A program made the position numbers and the translations under genes. From Sva-07 sp963707515 (GTDB lineage Bacteria; Actinomycetota; Acidimicrobiia; Acidimicrobiales; Ilumatobacteraceae): 64,000 nt of DNA. The notes beneath the pieces were generated by a model. The model saw only the letters and a list, made by a program, of their open reading frames with translations. It was not told the DNA's origin and did no database searches. The stretch is from positions 1,302,001 through 1,366,000 of the forward strand of contig CAVPQI010000001.1 of assembly GCA_963707515.1 (NCBI GenBank), given 5' to 3'. Below, in pieces: positions 9,039-16,606 of the stretch (position 1 is its first letter; every line of letters begins with the position of its first letter).

Positions 9039-10474
9039 CGGGCGTTGAGGAGGGCGGTGACGGCCTTGCCGTCGGCTTGGCCCTTCGACGCCTTCATCAC
9101 CGCGCCGACCAGCGCGCCCATCGCCTTGCCCTCGCCGGCGCAGAACTTCGCCCACGCCTCGGGGTGCTCGGCGATCGCCGCGTCGACCATCGCCTCGAGC
9201 TCGGACGTGTCCATCGCTTCGAAGCCCTTCGCCGCGGCGATCGCCGCGGCGTCGCCGCCGCCGTTCGCCAGCAGTTCGGCGAGCACCTGCTTGGCCTGCG
9301 TCGCGGTGAGCGCGCCGTCGACCTCCATGCGGGTGAGCGCGGCGAGGTCCTCGGCGGGCAACGACGGGTCGCCGCCTGCGTCGGCGAACGCCTCCTTGAC
9401 GTGGACCAGGGCCCGGCCGGCGTCGCCGCCGGCCTCACCCACGGCGAGGACGTAGGCGTCCTGCTCGCGCTCGGTCACGACCAGCACCGGCTCACTGTCG
9501 GCCGCCTGTCCGGTGGCTTCGGCCAGCCGGGCGCGGCGCGCCGCCGGCAGCGGCGGCAACGCGGCGCGGACCTGCTCGATCCACTCCTCGCCGGGGTCGA
9601 CGGCGACCAGATCGGGCTCGAGGAAGTACCGGTAGTCGTCGGCGTCCTCCTTCGATCGGAGGGTGTGCGTGCGGCCGTCGTGTTCGTCCCAGTGCCGGGT
9701 CTCCTGGCGCACGGACTCGCCGGCCTGCAACATGCGCACCTGCCGCTGCGCCTCGTACTCGATCGCCCGGCCGACCGAGCGCACCGAGTTGAGGTTCTTG
9801 ATCTCGCAGCGCGTGCCGAGCTCGGCGCCGGGCAACCGGACGCTGACGTTGGCGTCGACGCGCATCGACCCCTCCTCCATCTTGGCGTCGGACGCCCCGA
9901 CGGCGACGAGGATGGAGCGCAGCTCGCTGACGTAGGCCTTGGCCTGGTCGGGCGTGCGGATGTCCGGCCGGCTGACGATCTCGACGAGCGGCACGCCGGC
10001 GCGGTTGAAGTCGATCAGCGAGAAGTCGCTGCCGTGGATGCGTCCCCCGGTGCCGCCGACGTGGGTCGACTTGCCGGTGTCCTCCTCGAGGTGTGCCCGC
10101 TCGATGCCGACACGGTGACCGCCCGGCAGATCGAGCCACCCGTCGACGCAGATCGGCTCGTCGTACTGGCTGATCTGGTACGCCTTCGGCATGTCGGGAT
10201 AGAAGTAGTTCTTGCGGGCGAACGTCGACTTCTGCACCCGGCAGTCGAGGGCCAGGCCGAGTCGCATCGCCAGCTCGACCGCCTGCTTGTTGAGCACGGG
10301 CAACGCGCCCGGCAGGCCGAGCGTGACCGGGTCGATGTTCGTGTTCGGCTCGTCGCCGAAGCGGTTCGGCGACGCCGAGAAGAGCTTCGTCTGCGTCGCC
10401 AGCTCGACGTGCACCTCGAGCCCGACGACCATCTCGTAGCCCTCGAATGTCCAACGGTCGGTCGCATCACTCAT
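9029..10474 (-). CDS. gatB: Aspartyl/glutamyl-tRNA amidotransferase subunit B
   Basis: 481 aa. GatB activates misacylated Glu-tRNA(Gln) or Asp-tRNA(Asn) with ATP and accepts ammonia from GatA. Signatures: MVVGLEVHVELATQTKLFS at the N-terminus, LGLPGALPVLNKQAVE, ARKNYFYPDMPKAYQISQYD, EEDTGKSTH, LIDFNRAGVPLVEIVS, and the C-terminal tRNA-binding YqeY-like domain (about residues 340-481) ending MKASKGQADGKAVTALLN. It overlaps the gatA stop by 4 bp (ATGA), so it is third in a gatC-gatA-gatB operon on the minus strand. Confidence 0.97.
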   Translation of the reverse strand: MSDATDRWTFEGYEMVVGLEVHVELATQTKLFSASPNRFGDEPNTNIDPVTLGLPGALPVLNKQAVELAMRLGLALDCRVQKSTFARKNYFYPDMPKAYQISQYDEPICVDGWLDLPGGHRVGIERAHLEEDTGKSTHVGGTGGRIHGSDFSLIDFNRAGVPLVEIVSRPDIRTPDQAKAYVSELRSILVAVGASDAKMEEGSMRVDANVSVRLPGAELGTRCEIKNLNSVRSVGRAIEYEAQRQVRMLQAGESVRQETRHWDEHDGRTHTLRSKEDADDYRYFLEPDLVAVDPGEEWIEQVRAALPPLPAARRARLAEATGQAADSEPVLVVTEREQDAYVLAVGEAGGDAGRALVHVKEAFADAGGDPSLPAEDLAALTRMEVDGALTATQAKQVLAELLANGGGDAAAIAAAKGFEAMDTSELEAMVDAAIAEHPEAWAKFCAGEGKAMGALVGAVMKASKGQADGKAVTALLNARRG

Positions 10475-11916
10475 GCCGGGGCCCTCCGTTCCAGTTCCGC
10501 CGCTGCCCGGTACATCACCGGTTCCCCGAGGGCGGGGGCGAGGATCTGCACGCCGACGGGCAGCCCACCCTCACCCGTGCCGAACGGCACGCTGATGCCG
10601 GGCTCACCGGTCAGGTCGGCGGGGATCGTGTAGGTGTCGCAGAGGTACATCGACAGCGGGTCGGACGTCTTGTCGCCGAGCACGAAGGCGACCTCCGGCG
10701 ACGCCGGCGTGATCAGCACGTCGGCCTGCTCGTAGGCGCGGGCGAAGTCGGTGGCGATGCGCCGGCGGACCTTCAGCGCCCGCCCGTAGTAAGCGTCGTA
10801 GTAGCCGGCCGACAGGGCGTAGGTGCCGAGCATGATGCGCCGCTTGACCTCGGCGCCGAACCCCTCGGTGCGCGTCGCCATGTACATGGCGTTGGTGTCG
10901 GGCGCATCGACGCGCAGCCCGAACCGCACGCCGTCGTAGCGGGCGAGGTTGCTCGACGCCTCGGCGGGGGCGATCAGGTAGTAGGCGGTGAGGCCGTACG
11001 AGAAGGCCGGCACCTCGACGTCGACGATCTGCGCGCCGGCGTCGCGGAGGGCATCGAAGGCTTCCTCCACCCGGCCGGCGACGTCGGGGCTGGCACCGGC
11101 GGGCAGGTCGGTGATGCGCCCGACGCGCAGTCCGTCGACACCGCGGCCGAGTTCGGCGCTGAGCTCCAGCGGACCGCGGGCGATCGACGTCGAGTCGAGC
11201 GGGTCGTGTCCGGAGATCGCTTCCAGCACCGCGGCGTTGTCGGCGACGTCGGTCGTGAACGGGCCGATCTGGTCGAGGCTCGAGGCGAAGGCGACCAGGC
11301 CGTACCGGCTGACCGCGCCGTACGTCGGCTTGACCCCGACGACGCCGCACAGCGCCGCCGGCTGGCGGATCGAACCTCCGGTGTCCGAGCCGAGCGAGGC
11401 GGCGGCGAACCCGGCAGCGACCGCCGCTGCCGAACCGCCGCTCGAACCACCGGGCACTCGGGTCGTGTCGTGCGGGTTGCGCGTCGGCCCGAACGCCGAG
11501 TTCTCGGTGCTCGAGCCCATGGCGAACTCGTCGAGGTTGGTCTTGCCGACGACGACGGCGCCGGCCTCGTGGAGCCGCGTCACGACGGTGGCGTCGTAGG
11601 GCGGACGCCAGCCGTCGAGGATCTTCGACGAGCACGTCGTGGGGATCCCGCGGGTGCACATGTTGTCCTTGAGGGCGATCGGGACGCCCGCCAGGGGGCC
11701 GACGTCGCGCCCGGCGCGCACGTCGTCGTCGATCGCCGCTGCCCGCTCCCGCGCCTCGTCGGCAAGCACGAGGTTGAAGGCGTGGATGTCGGGTTCGCGG
11801 GCGTCGATCGCCGCGAGGTGTCGTTCCAGCACGTCGGCGGCGCTGACGATTCCGGCGCGCACGGCGGCGGCGATGCCGACGACCGACGCCGGGAGCCCGT
11901 TCGTCTCCTCGCTCAC
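10471..11916 (-). CDS. gatA: Aspartyl/glutamyl-tRNA amidotransferase subunit A
   Basis: 481 aa, amidase-signature family. It hydrolyses glutamine and channels ammonia to GatB. The Ser-cisSer-Lys triad is carried by PLAGVPIALKDNM (Lys) and by VPGGSSGGSAAAVAAG and SLGSDTGGSIRQPAALCG (serines). TRNPHDTTRVPGG and KPTYGAVSRYGLVAFASSLD are typical GatA phrases. The ATG at 11916 begins MSEETNGLPASVV; gatC ends at 11918, so the two genes are adjacent and presumably co-translated. Very long open frames on the opposite strand are GC-bias shadows. Confidence 0.97.
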   Translation of the reverse strand: MSEETNGLPASVVGIAAAVRAGIVSAADVLERHLAAIDAREPDIHAFNLVLADEARERAAAIDDDVRAGRDVGPLAGVPIALKDNMCTRGIPTTCSSKILDGWRPPYDATVVTRLHEAGAVVVGKTNLDEFAMGSSTENSAFGPTRNPHDTTRVPGGSSGGSAAAVAAGFAAASLGSDTGGSIRQPAALCGVVGVKPTYGAVSRYGLVAFASSLDQIGPFTTDVADNAAVLEAISGHDPLDSTSIARGPLELSAELGRGVDGLRVGRITDLPAGASPDVAGRVEEAFDALRDAGAQIVDVEVPAFSYGLTAYYLIAPAEASSNLARYDGVRFGLRVDAPDTNAMYMATRTEGFGAEVKRRIMLGTYALSAGYYDAYYGRALKVRRRIATDFARAYEQADVLITPASPEVAFVLGDKTSDPLSMYLCDTYTIPADLTGEPGISVPFGTGEGGLPVGVQILAPALGEPVMYRAAAELERRAPA

Positions 11917-11917
11917 G

Positions 11918-12232
11918 TCAGTCCTCCAGACCGATCACCGGCGGCACGCGGAACCGACCGTCCTCGGCCGCAGGTGCGGCGGCGAGCACCTCGTCGCGGT
12001 CGAGTCCCGGACGCACCACGTCGTCGCGCATCACGTTGGCGATCGGGGTCGGGTGGGTCATCGGCTCCACACCGTCGAGGTCGAGGGCGTCGATGTCGGC
12101 GAAGTGGTCGAGCATGGCGCTCAGCTCGAGCGTCGCTCGGGCCAGCTCCTCGTCGGTCAGCGACAGCCGGGCCAGCTTGGCCACCTTCGCCACGGCTTGC
12201 CGATCGATGCGGGCGGTGATGCGGTCGGACAC
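11918..12232 (-). CDS. gatC: Aspartyl/glutamyl-tRNA amidotransferase subunit C
   Basis: 104 aa if started at the GTG at 12232 (V-S-D-R-I-T-A-R-I-D-R-Q-A-V). An alternative in-frame GTG at 12262 adds ten weakly coding residues. The core is characteristic: VAKVAKLARLSLTDEELARA, LSAMLDHFADIDALDLDGVEP, and a C-terminal DRDEVLAAAPAAEDGRFRVP. GatC is the small belt-like subunit that stabilises GatA on GatB. First gene of the gatCAB operon. Upstream, between it and the citrate synthase gene, lies a pair of unusual inverted repeats. Confidence 0.92.
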   Translation of the reverse strand: MSDRITARIDRQAVAKVAKLARLSLTDEELARATLELSAMLDHFADIDALDLDGVEPMTHPTPIANVMRDDVVRPGLDRDEVLAAAPAAEDGRFRVPPVIGLED

Positions 12233-12271
12233 GACCGCCGAGGCTACCGGCGGTCGTGTCACCCGGCCGCG

Positions 12272-12396
12272 GCCGAAATTTGTCCGTACCGTGCCGCCTG
12301 GCGAGACGCCACGGACAAATTTCGGCGCACTTCGGCCGGTCCTCCGAAACTTGTCCGAATTCGGTCGCTGAGCGGCACGCAGCGGACAAATTTCGG
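12272..12396. repeat. Two tandem inverted repeats sharing the 14-mer CCGAAATTTGTCCG
   Basis: Copy 1: GCCGAAATTTGTCCGT (12272-12287) pairs perfectly with ACGGACAAATTTCGGC (12311-12326), and the loop holds a nested TGGCG-AGA-CGCCA hairpin. Copy 2: CCGAAACTTGTCCG (12344-12357) pairs with CGGACAAATTTCGG (12383-12396). Its one non-Watson-Crick pair is C-A in plus-strand RNA but a G-U wobble in minus-strand RNA. The pair lies downstream of the citrate synthase gene and upstream of gatC, both on the minus strand. It could serve as a terminator, or be copies of a short mobile palindrome. Confidence 0.7.
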
Positions 12397-12410
12397 GTTG
12401 GTGGGGTGGG

Positions 12411-13532
12411 TCAGGCGACGGGTGGGCCGACGTAGCGCGAGGAGGGGCGGATGAGCTTGCCGGCGGCGGCCTGCTCGACGATGTGGGCGCACCAGCCGAC
12501 GGTGCGGCTGACGGCGAACGTCGGGGTGAACATCGAGCGCGGCAACCCGGCGGTCTCCATCACGACGCCGGCGTAGAACTCGACGTTGCTCGGCAGCGGC
12601 CGACCCGGCTTGAGCTCGGCGAGCGTCACCAGGATCTCGGCCTCGACGGCGACGGCGAACTCGACGAGGTCGCCGCCGAGCCGCTCGGCCACCTCGCGCA
12701 ACAGACCCGAACGGGGATCGGGGGCGCGGTAGACGGCGTGGCCGAAGCCCATGATCCGCTTGCCGTCGGCGACCTGTCCGCGCACCCAGTCGGGTGCCTG
12801 ATCGATGGTGCCGATCTCGTCGAGGGCATCGAGCGCCCGGCTCGGTGCGCCGCCGTGCAGGGGTCCGGCGAGCGCGCCGAGCGCGGCGCAGACCGCATCG
12901 ACCGGGTCGGCGCCGGTCGAGGCGACGACGCGGGCGGTGAACGTCGAGGCGTTGAAGCCGTGGTCGATCGTCAGGATCATGTACTGCTCGACGGCTCGCG
13001 CCGCCACCGGTGTCGGTACCGCGCCGGTCGTCATGTGCAGGTACGACGCGGCGTGACCCAGCGAGGCGTCAGGTGCGATCATCTCCTCGCCGCGCCCGAT
13101 GCGGTGCAAGGCGGCGAGGATCGACGGCACGACCGCCGCCAGGCGCAGGGTCTGCTCGCGCCGTGCGGCGTCGTCGACGTCGATCACGGGCGCCATACCG
13201 AGCGCCTCGGAACCAACCGAGAGCACGGCTCGGAGCTTGGCCAACATCGGCGCGTCGGTGACGGCGGCGACGCCGACCGCCGGGAGCATCGCCTCGGGGA
13301 TCGTGCGCAGGGCGGCGACCTCGTCACGGAACCCGGCGGACTCGTCCGGCGTCGGCAGCCGCCCGTTGCGGACGAGGTACCACACGTCCTCGAAGGAACG
13401 GGTGCGGGCGAGCTCGGTCGCATCGTGGCCGGCGTAGTGGAAGAAGCCACGGTCGCCGTCGACGGCGCCGATCGCCGTCTCGGCGGCGACCACGCCGTTG
13501 AGTCCTGCGGGGACATCGATCATCTGGGTCAT
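12411..13532 (-). CDS. Citrate synthase (citrate/2-methylcitrate synthase type)
   Basis: 373 aa, short bacterial citrate synthase class. It condenses acetyl-CoA with oxaloacetate, or propionyl-CoA in methylcitrate synthases. The catalytic histidines are in GPLHGGAPSRALD and IMGFGHAVYRAPDPR. The usual catalytic Asp region reads SNVEFYAGVVMETAG, with Glu where most enzymes have Asp (NVDFYSG). GWCAHIVEQ near the C-terminus is the standard end. It is divergent from a second citrate synthase fused to a DNA-binding domain, 87 bp away. Malate dehydrogenase and succinyl-CoA ligase also lie in this window. Confidence 0.93.
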   Translation of the reverse strand: MTQMIDVPAGLNGVVAAETAIGAVDGDRGFFHYAGHDATELARTRSFEDVWYLVRNGRLPTPDESAGFRDEVAALRTIPEAMLPAVGVAAVTDAPMLAKLRAVLSVGSEALGMAPVIDVDDAARREQTLRLAAVVPSILAALHRIGRGEEMIAPDASLGHAASYLHMTTGAVPTPVAARAVEQYMILTIDHGFNASTFTARVVASTGADPVDAVCAALGALAGPLHGGAPSRALDALDEIGTIDQAPDWVRGQVADGKRIMGFGHAVYRAPDPRSGLLREVAERLGGDLVEFAVAVEAEILVTLAELKPGRPLPSNVEFYAGVVMETAGLPRSMFTPTFAVSRTVGWCAHIVEQAAAGKLIRPSSRYVGPPVA

Positions 13533-13562
13533 GTCCCGAGTCTCCGCCGGTCAACCTCGACG

Positions 13563-13589
13563 ATCAACGTTGATTCGATCAACATTGAC
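13563..13589. promoter_or_regulatory. Twin palindromic operator between the two citrate synthase genes
   Basis: ATCAACGTTGAT (13563-13574) is a perfect palindrome. It is followed by GATCAACATTGAC (13577-13589), which shares the TCAA-NN-TTGA core (13564-13573 and 13579-13588, 15 bp apart). Extra GTCAA half-sites flank the pair at 13550 and 13593. The block is centred in the 87-bp divergent promoter region. The obvious candidate ligand is the HTH domain of the citrate synthase encoded at 13620. Confidence 0.6.
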
Positions 13590-13619
13590 GAAGTCAAGCG
13601 GCCTCGCTTTGATGTCAGC

Positions 13620-14795
13620 ATGTCGACGCTCATCCGCGCCACCGAGGCGGCGCGCATCCTCGGCGTGACGCCGGCGACCCTCTACGCCTACGTCAGCAGG
13701 GGCCGGCTGCGGCGGCGGACAGCGGCCGACGGGCGGACGTCGCTCTACGAGCGTGACGAGGTGGAACGGCTGGCCGAGCGCAGCCGTCGCGCCGCGCCCG
13801 GCCCGATCCCCACGATCGACGTGCAGATCACATCGGCCGTGACGCAGCTCGACGAGCGCGAGCTGCGGTACCGCGGCCGCGACGTCACCGACGTCGTGCG
13901 CGACGCCGGCTTCGAAGACGTCGCCGAGTACCTGTGGACGGGCGTGATGCCGGCGACGCCGACGGTCTGGCCGGCGCCGAGGCGCGCCGACAGCGAGCGC
14001 TGCGCAGCGGCCGCCACGCTGACGCTCGGCTCGATCCCACGCCTGACGCTCGCCGCACTGCTGCTCGAACACGAGCACCACGACGACGAGCCGGCCGCCG
14101 CCGCCCGGAGGCTGTTGCTGCAGTCGCCGGCGTTGCTCGGGCCGGCACGGCGCAGCGGCCCGTTCGCCGGACGCGTCGCCTCGGCCCTGGTGCGCCGGCC
14201 CGACACGGCGATGACGACCGCTGTCGACCGGGCGCTGTCACTCCTCGCCGATCACGAGCTGGCAACCAGCACGCTCGCCGTGCGGATCGCGGCGTCGGTC
14301 CGCACCACTCCGTACGCCGCGTTCGCCGCGGGACTCTCGACCCTGGAGGGTGCGCTCCACGGCTCGGCGTCGTCGCTCGCCCACCGCTTCCTCGCCGACT
14401 GCATCGCCACCAGTCCGGTTGACGCCATCGCCAAGTGGCGCACGACGTGGCACTTCGTGCCGGGATTCGGGCACAAGGTGTACCGCGGCGTCGATCCGCG
14501 GTTCGCTCCGATGATGGAGGTCATCCGCCCCCTCGATCGGTCCGGCGATCACGTGGCAGTCGTCGACGACGTGATCGCCGAGGTGGGACGGATCCTGCCG
14601 CAACAGCCCAACGTCGACCTCGCCCTCGGGGCGTTCACGTGGATCACCGGCCTCGACGCCGACACCCCGCTGTTCGCCATCGCCCGCATCGCCGGCTGGG
14701 CGGCGCACTTCGCCGAGGAAGCGGCGGAGCGTCCGATGCGCTTCCGCGGCGTCGCCGGCGCCCGGCGCCCGACCGAGGCGACCCCGAACACGTGA
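13620..14795 (+). CDS. Citrate synthase-like protein with N-terminal helix-turn-helix domain
   Basis: 391 aa from the ATG at 13620. Residues 1-60 form a MerR/excisionase-type DNA-binding domain: ATEAARILGVTPATLYAYVS, then RGRLRRRTAADGRTSLYERDEVERLAERS. The remainder is a citrate synthase with both histidines kept (EGALHGSASSLAHRF and VPGFGHKVYRGVDPR) and the Asp kept in PNVDLALGAFTW, although FYSG has become LALG. It may be an active enzyme that also binds DNA, or a sensor built from an enzyme. Comparable HTH-citrate synthases paired with a plain one are known in Actinobacteria. The operator-like palindromes just upstream suggest autoregulation and control of the divergent gene; this is inference. 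Confidence 0.88.
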   Translation: MSTLIRATEAARILGVTPATLYAYVSRGRLRRRTAADGRTSLYERDEVERLAERSRRAAPGPIPTIDVQITSAVTQLDERELRYRGRDVTDVVRDAGFEDVAEYLWTGVMPATPTVWPAPRRADSERCAAAATLTLGSIPRLTLAALLLEHEHHDDEPAAAARRLLLQSPALLGPARRSGPFAGRVASALVRRPDTAMTTAVDRALSLLADHELATSTLAVRIAASVRTTPYAAFAAGLSTLEGALHGSASSLAHRFLADCIATSPVDAIAKWRTTWHFVPGFGHKVYRGVDPRFAPMMEVIRPLDRSGDHVAVVDDVIAEVGRILPQQPNVDLALGAFTWITGLDADTPLFAIARIAGWAAHFAEEAAERPMRFRGVAGARRPTEATPNT

Positions 14796-14800
14796 CGCCG

Positions 14801-15292
14801 TCAACAGGGTGATTCGTCGGCCATGCACGCGCCCGTCGGGAGCCGATCACCGGCGACGCGCAACAGCAGGTCGTTGAGCGTCACCCGCTCCTCCGGTGTG
14901 AGCACGGCGAGGAGGGTCTCCTCGACGCCCGCCATCGCGCACTGCACCGAACGGAGCTGGCTGGCGCCGCGCTCGGAGATCTCGACGATGTGCCGCCGTC
15001 GATCGGCGGGGTCGCGACGACGCACGACGAGGCCGTCGTCTTCGAGCTCGTTGAGCAGGCCGACGACGTTGCTCGGGTCGAGCTGCAGGACCTCGGCGAG
15101 GTCCTGCTGACTCGCCGAGCCCTCGTTGAGAAGTGTCAGCGCGACGACGTGTCGAGGCCGCAACCCGGAAGGCGCCAGGAGGTGCTCGCTGGCACGACGA
15201 CCGGTTCGGGCGAGGTGTTCGAGCAGCGCCAGGGTGGAGGACGCACCGCGGTCGACCGACGCGACGTCGTCGGGTCGGGTTCGGCGCACCAT
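14801..15292 (-). CDS. MarR family transcriptional regulator
   Basis: 163 aa from the ATG at 15292. The winged helix runs over about residues 50-110: HVVALTLLNEGSASQQDLAE, then VLQLDPSNVVGLLNELEDDGLVVRRRDPADRRRHIVEIS, the classic MarR recognition helix and wing with DP-DRR. An upstream ATG at 15364 is in frame, but the segment from there to 15292 contains the presumed operator and promoter and looks non-coding, so I prefer the later start. It is divergent from the azoreductase-like gene at 15367, which it probably represses. Its stop is 6 bp from the end of the convergent HTH-citrate synthase. Confidence 0.88.
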   Translation of the reverse strand: MVRRTRPDDVASVDRGASSTLALLEHLARTGRRASEHLLAPSGLRPRHVVALTLLNEGSASQQDLAEVLQLDPSNVVGLLNELEDDGLVVRRRDPADRRRHIVEISERGASQLRSVQCAMAGVEETLLAVLTPEERVTLNDLLLRVAGDRLPTGACMADESPC

Positions 15293-15337
15293 GGAGTGCA
15301 GTGTACCGACGGCTTCTCCGCCGATCGTTTGCGAACG

Positions 15338-15351
15338 GACAATGCTTTGTC
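15338..15351. promoter_or_regulatory. Candidate MarR operator
   Basis: GACAATGCTTTGTC: arms GACAA/TTGTC around TGCT, in the divergent region between the MarR gene (preferred start 15292) and the azoreductase gene (start 15367). Position and symmetry fit a MarR-dimer site overlapping the azoreductase promoter. Confidence 0.5.
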
Positions 15352-15366
15352 TATCATCGATCATCT

Positions 15367-15999
15367 ATGGCTCACCTCCTTCACCTCGACTCGTCCCTGC
15401 GCACCACGGCCTCGCGCAGTCGAGCGCTCACCGCGCGCTTCGCTGACCGCTGGCAACAGGCCAACCCCGACGGGGCGATCACGTACCGCGACCTCAGCGC
15501 CGATCCCCTGCCCCACCTCGACGAGGTGGCCTTCATGGCCAACGTGACGGCGCCCGACGAGCGCACCCCGGCGCAGCGCGCCGCCCGGGCGCTCACCGAG
15601 CAGGTCGCCGGCGAGGTGCTCGCCGCCGACACGGTCGTCGTCGGCGTGCCGCTCTACAACTACGGTCCGCCGACGTCGTTCAAGGCCTGGCTCGACCGGA
15701 TCGTCGTGCCCGACCTGACCATCGGCGCACTCGCCGACAAGCGCTTCGTCGTCGTCACCGCCTGCGGCGGCGGCTACGGCGAAGGCACCCCGCGCCATGG
15801 CTGGGACCACCGCGAGCCGTGGTTGCGGCACGCCCTGTCGACGCTGGGTGTCACGGAGCCGATCTTCGTCGGCGCCGAGCTGACGCTCGCCCGCGAGTCC
15901 CCGGCGATGGCGCATCTCGACCTCGGCGCCGCCGAGGACGCCAGCTTCGCCGCCGCCGAAGCGGCGATCGACGCGCTGGTCCCGCTGCCGGTGCACTGA
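15367..15999 (+). CDS. FMN-dependent NADH:quinone/azo oxidoreductase (AzoR/AcpD family)
   Basis: 210 aa flavodoxin-like fold. The N-terminal phosphate-binding region is LLHLDSSLRTTASRSRALT, the FMN loop is VVVGVPLYNYGPPTSFKAWLDRIV, and the second loop is VVVTACGGGYGEG. All are AzoR hallmarks. Family members reduce quinones and azo compounds with NADH by two-electron transfer and protect against quinone stress. Divergence from a MarR regulator is the standard layout for an electrophile-inducible reductase. The ATG is only 15 bp downstream of the palindrome, so repression by steric block is plausible. Confidence 0.9.
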   Translation: MAHLLHLDSSLRTTASRSRALTARFADRWQQANPDGAITYRDLSADPLPHLDEVAFMANVTAPDERTPAQRAARALTEQVAGEVLAADTVVVGVPLYNYGPPTSFKAWLDRIVVPDLTIGALADKRFVVVTACGGGYGEGTPRHGWDHREPWLRHALSTLGVTEPIFVGAELTLARESPAMAHLDLGAAEDASFAAAEAAIDALVPLPVH

Positions 16000-16016
16000 G
16001 CTCGGGCCGTCGCCGC

Positions 16017-16538
16017 TCAGGTGCCCGGGCGCGGCGCGGCGTTGCGCATCCGCACGATGCTGAAGTCCCATCGATCCGAGATCGCCAGGTCATGCAGCGA
16101 CCACAGCTCGGGCACGAACCGCAGCTCGATCCCGGCGGCGGCGTGGGCGGCCAGCAGATCGTCGACCGGCTCGACCGCCAGCGGGCGGACCTCCGACCGG
16201 GCGATCCACTGGCCGTTCGCCTCGGACCACGCCTCGAAGGGCCCTCGGTCGAACTCGTAGCGGTAGAGCACCGCCGTCCGGATCCGATCGAGCCAGGCCA
16301 GCTCTGCCGCGTGGATGCGCGACGCGGACGTCGTGAACGCCTCGCGGAACGCCGCTCGCTCGCCGTCGTAGCGCGGCCACGCGGTCACTCGCGGACAGTC
16401 GCGGGGGAACCAGTAGAGCGGAGCGTGGACGTCATCGATCGCCCACACGGCGGGTGACTGCGTCGGGTTGGTCGGCGGGACGTGGGGCACGAAGCGATCG
16501 ATCGACGGGTCCTCGCTGAAGTGGAAGAGCCTGGTCAT
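16017..16538 (-). CDS. DUF6886-type conserved hypothetical protein
   Basis: 173 aa. It matches the pattern I associate with DUF6886: MTRLFHFSEDPSIDRFVPHV, then P-P-T-N-P-x-Q, VWAIDDVHAPLYWFPRDCPR, and a later EAWSEANGQWIARSEVRPL. The opening resembles ADP-ribosyltransferase-like folds in which an H-x-T/S and a late acidic residue bind NAD. That link is suggestive only, and no function is known to me. No signal or membrane segment. It is divergent from the phosphotransferase gene, with 68 bp between starts. Confidence 0.72.
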   Translation of the reverse strand: MTRLFHFSEDPSIDRFVPHVPPTNPTQSPAVWAIDDVHAPLYWFPRDCPRVTAWPRYDGERAAFREAFTTSASRIHAAELAWLDRIRTAVLYRYEFDRGPFEAWSEANGQWIARSEVRPLAVEPVDDLLAAHAAAGIELRFVPELWSLHDLAISDRWDFSIVRMRNAAPRPGT

Positions 16539-16606
16539 CGCACCGTCCAGTGTGGCCGTCCGAAACCGGCTGCACGGCGTCGGCGGAGCTCTGGAAGGCT
16601 GCGCGC

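Noticed and set aside
10447..12219. A 590-codon plus-strand open frame
   Set aside because: Antisense to gatA, which has complete amidase signatures.
13551..13600. Possible DnaA or partition-type repeats in the citrate synthase divergent region
   Set aside because: The TCAANNTTGA pair does not match DnaA boxes and no replication genes are near; an operator is the simpler reading.
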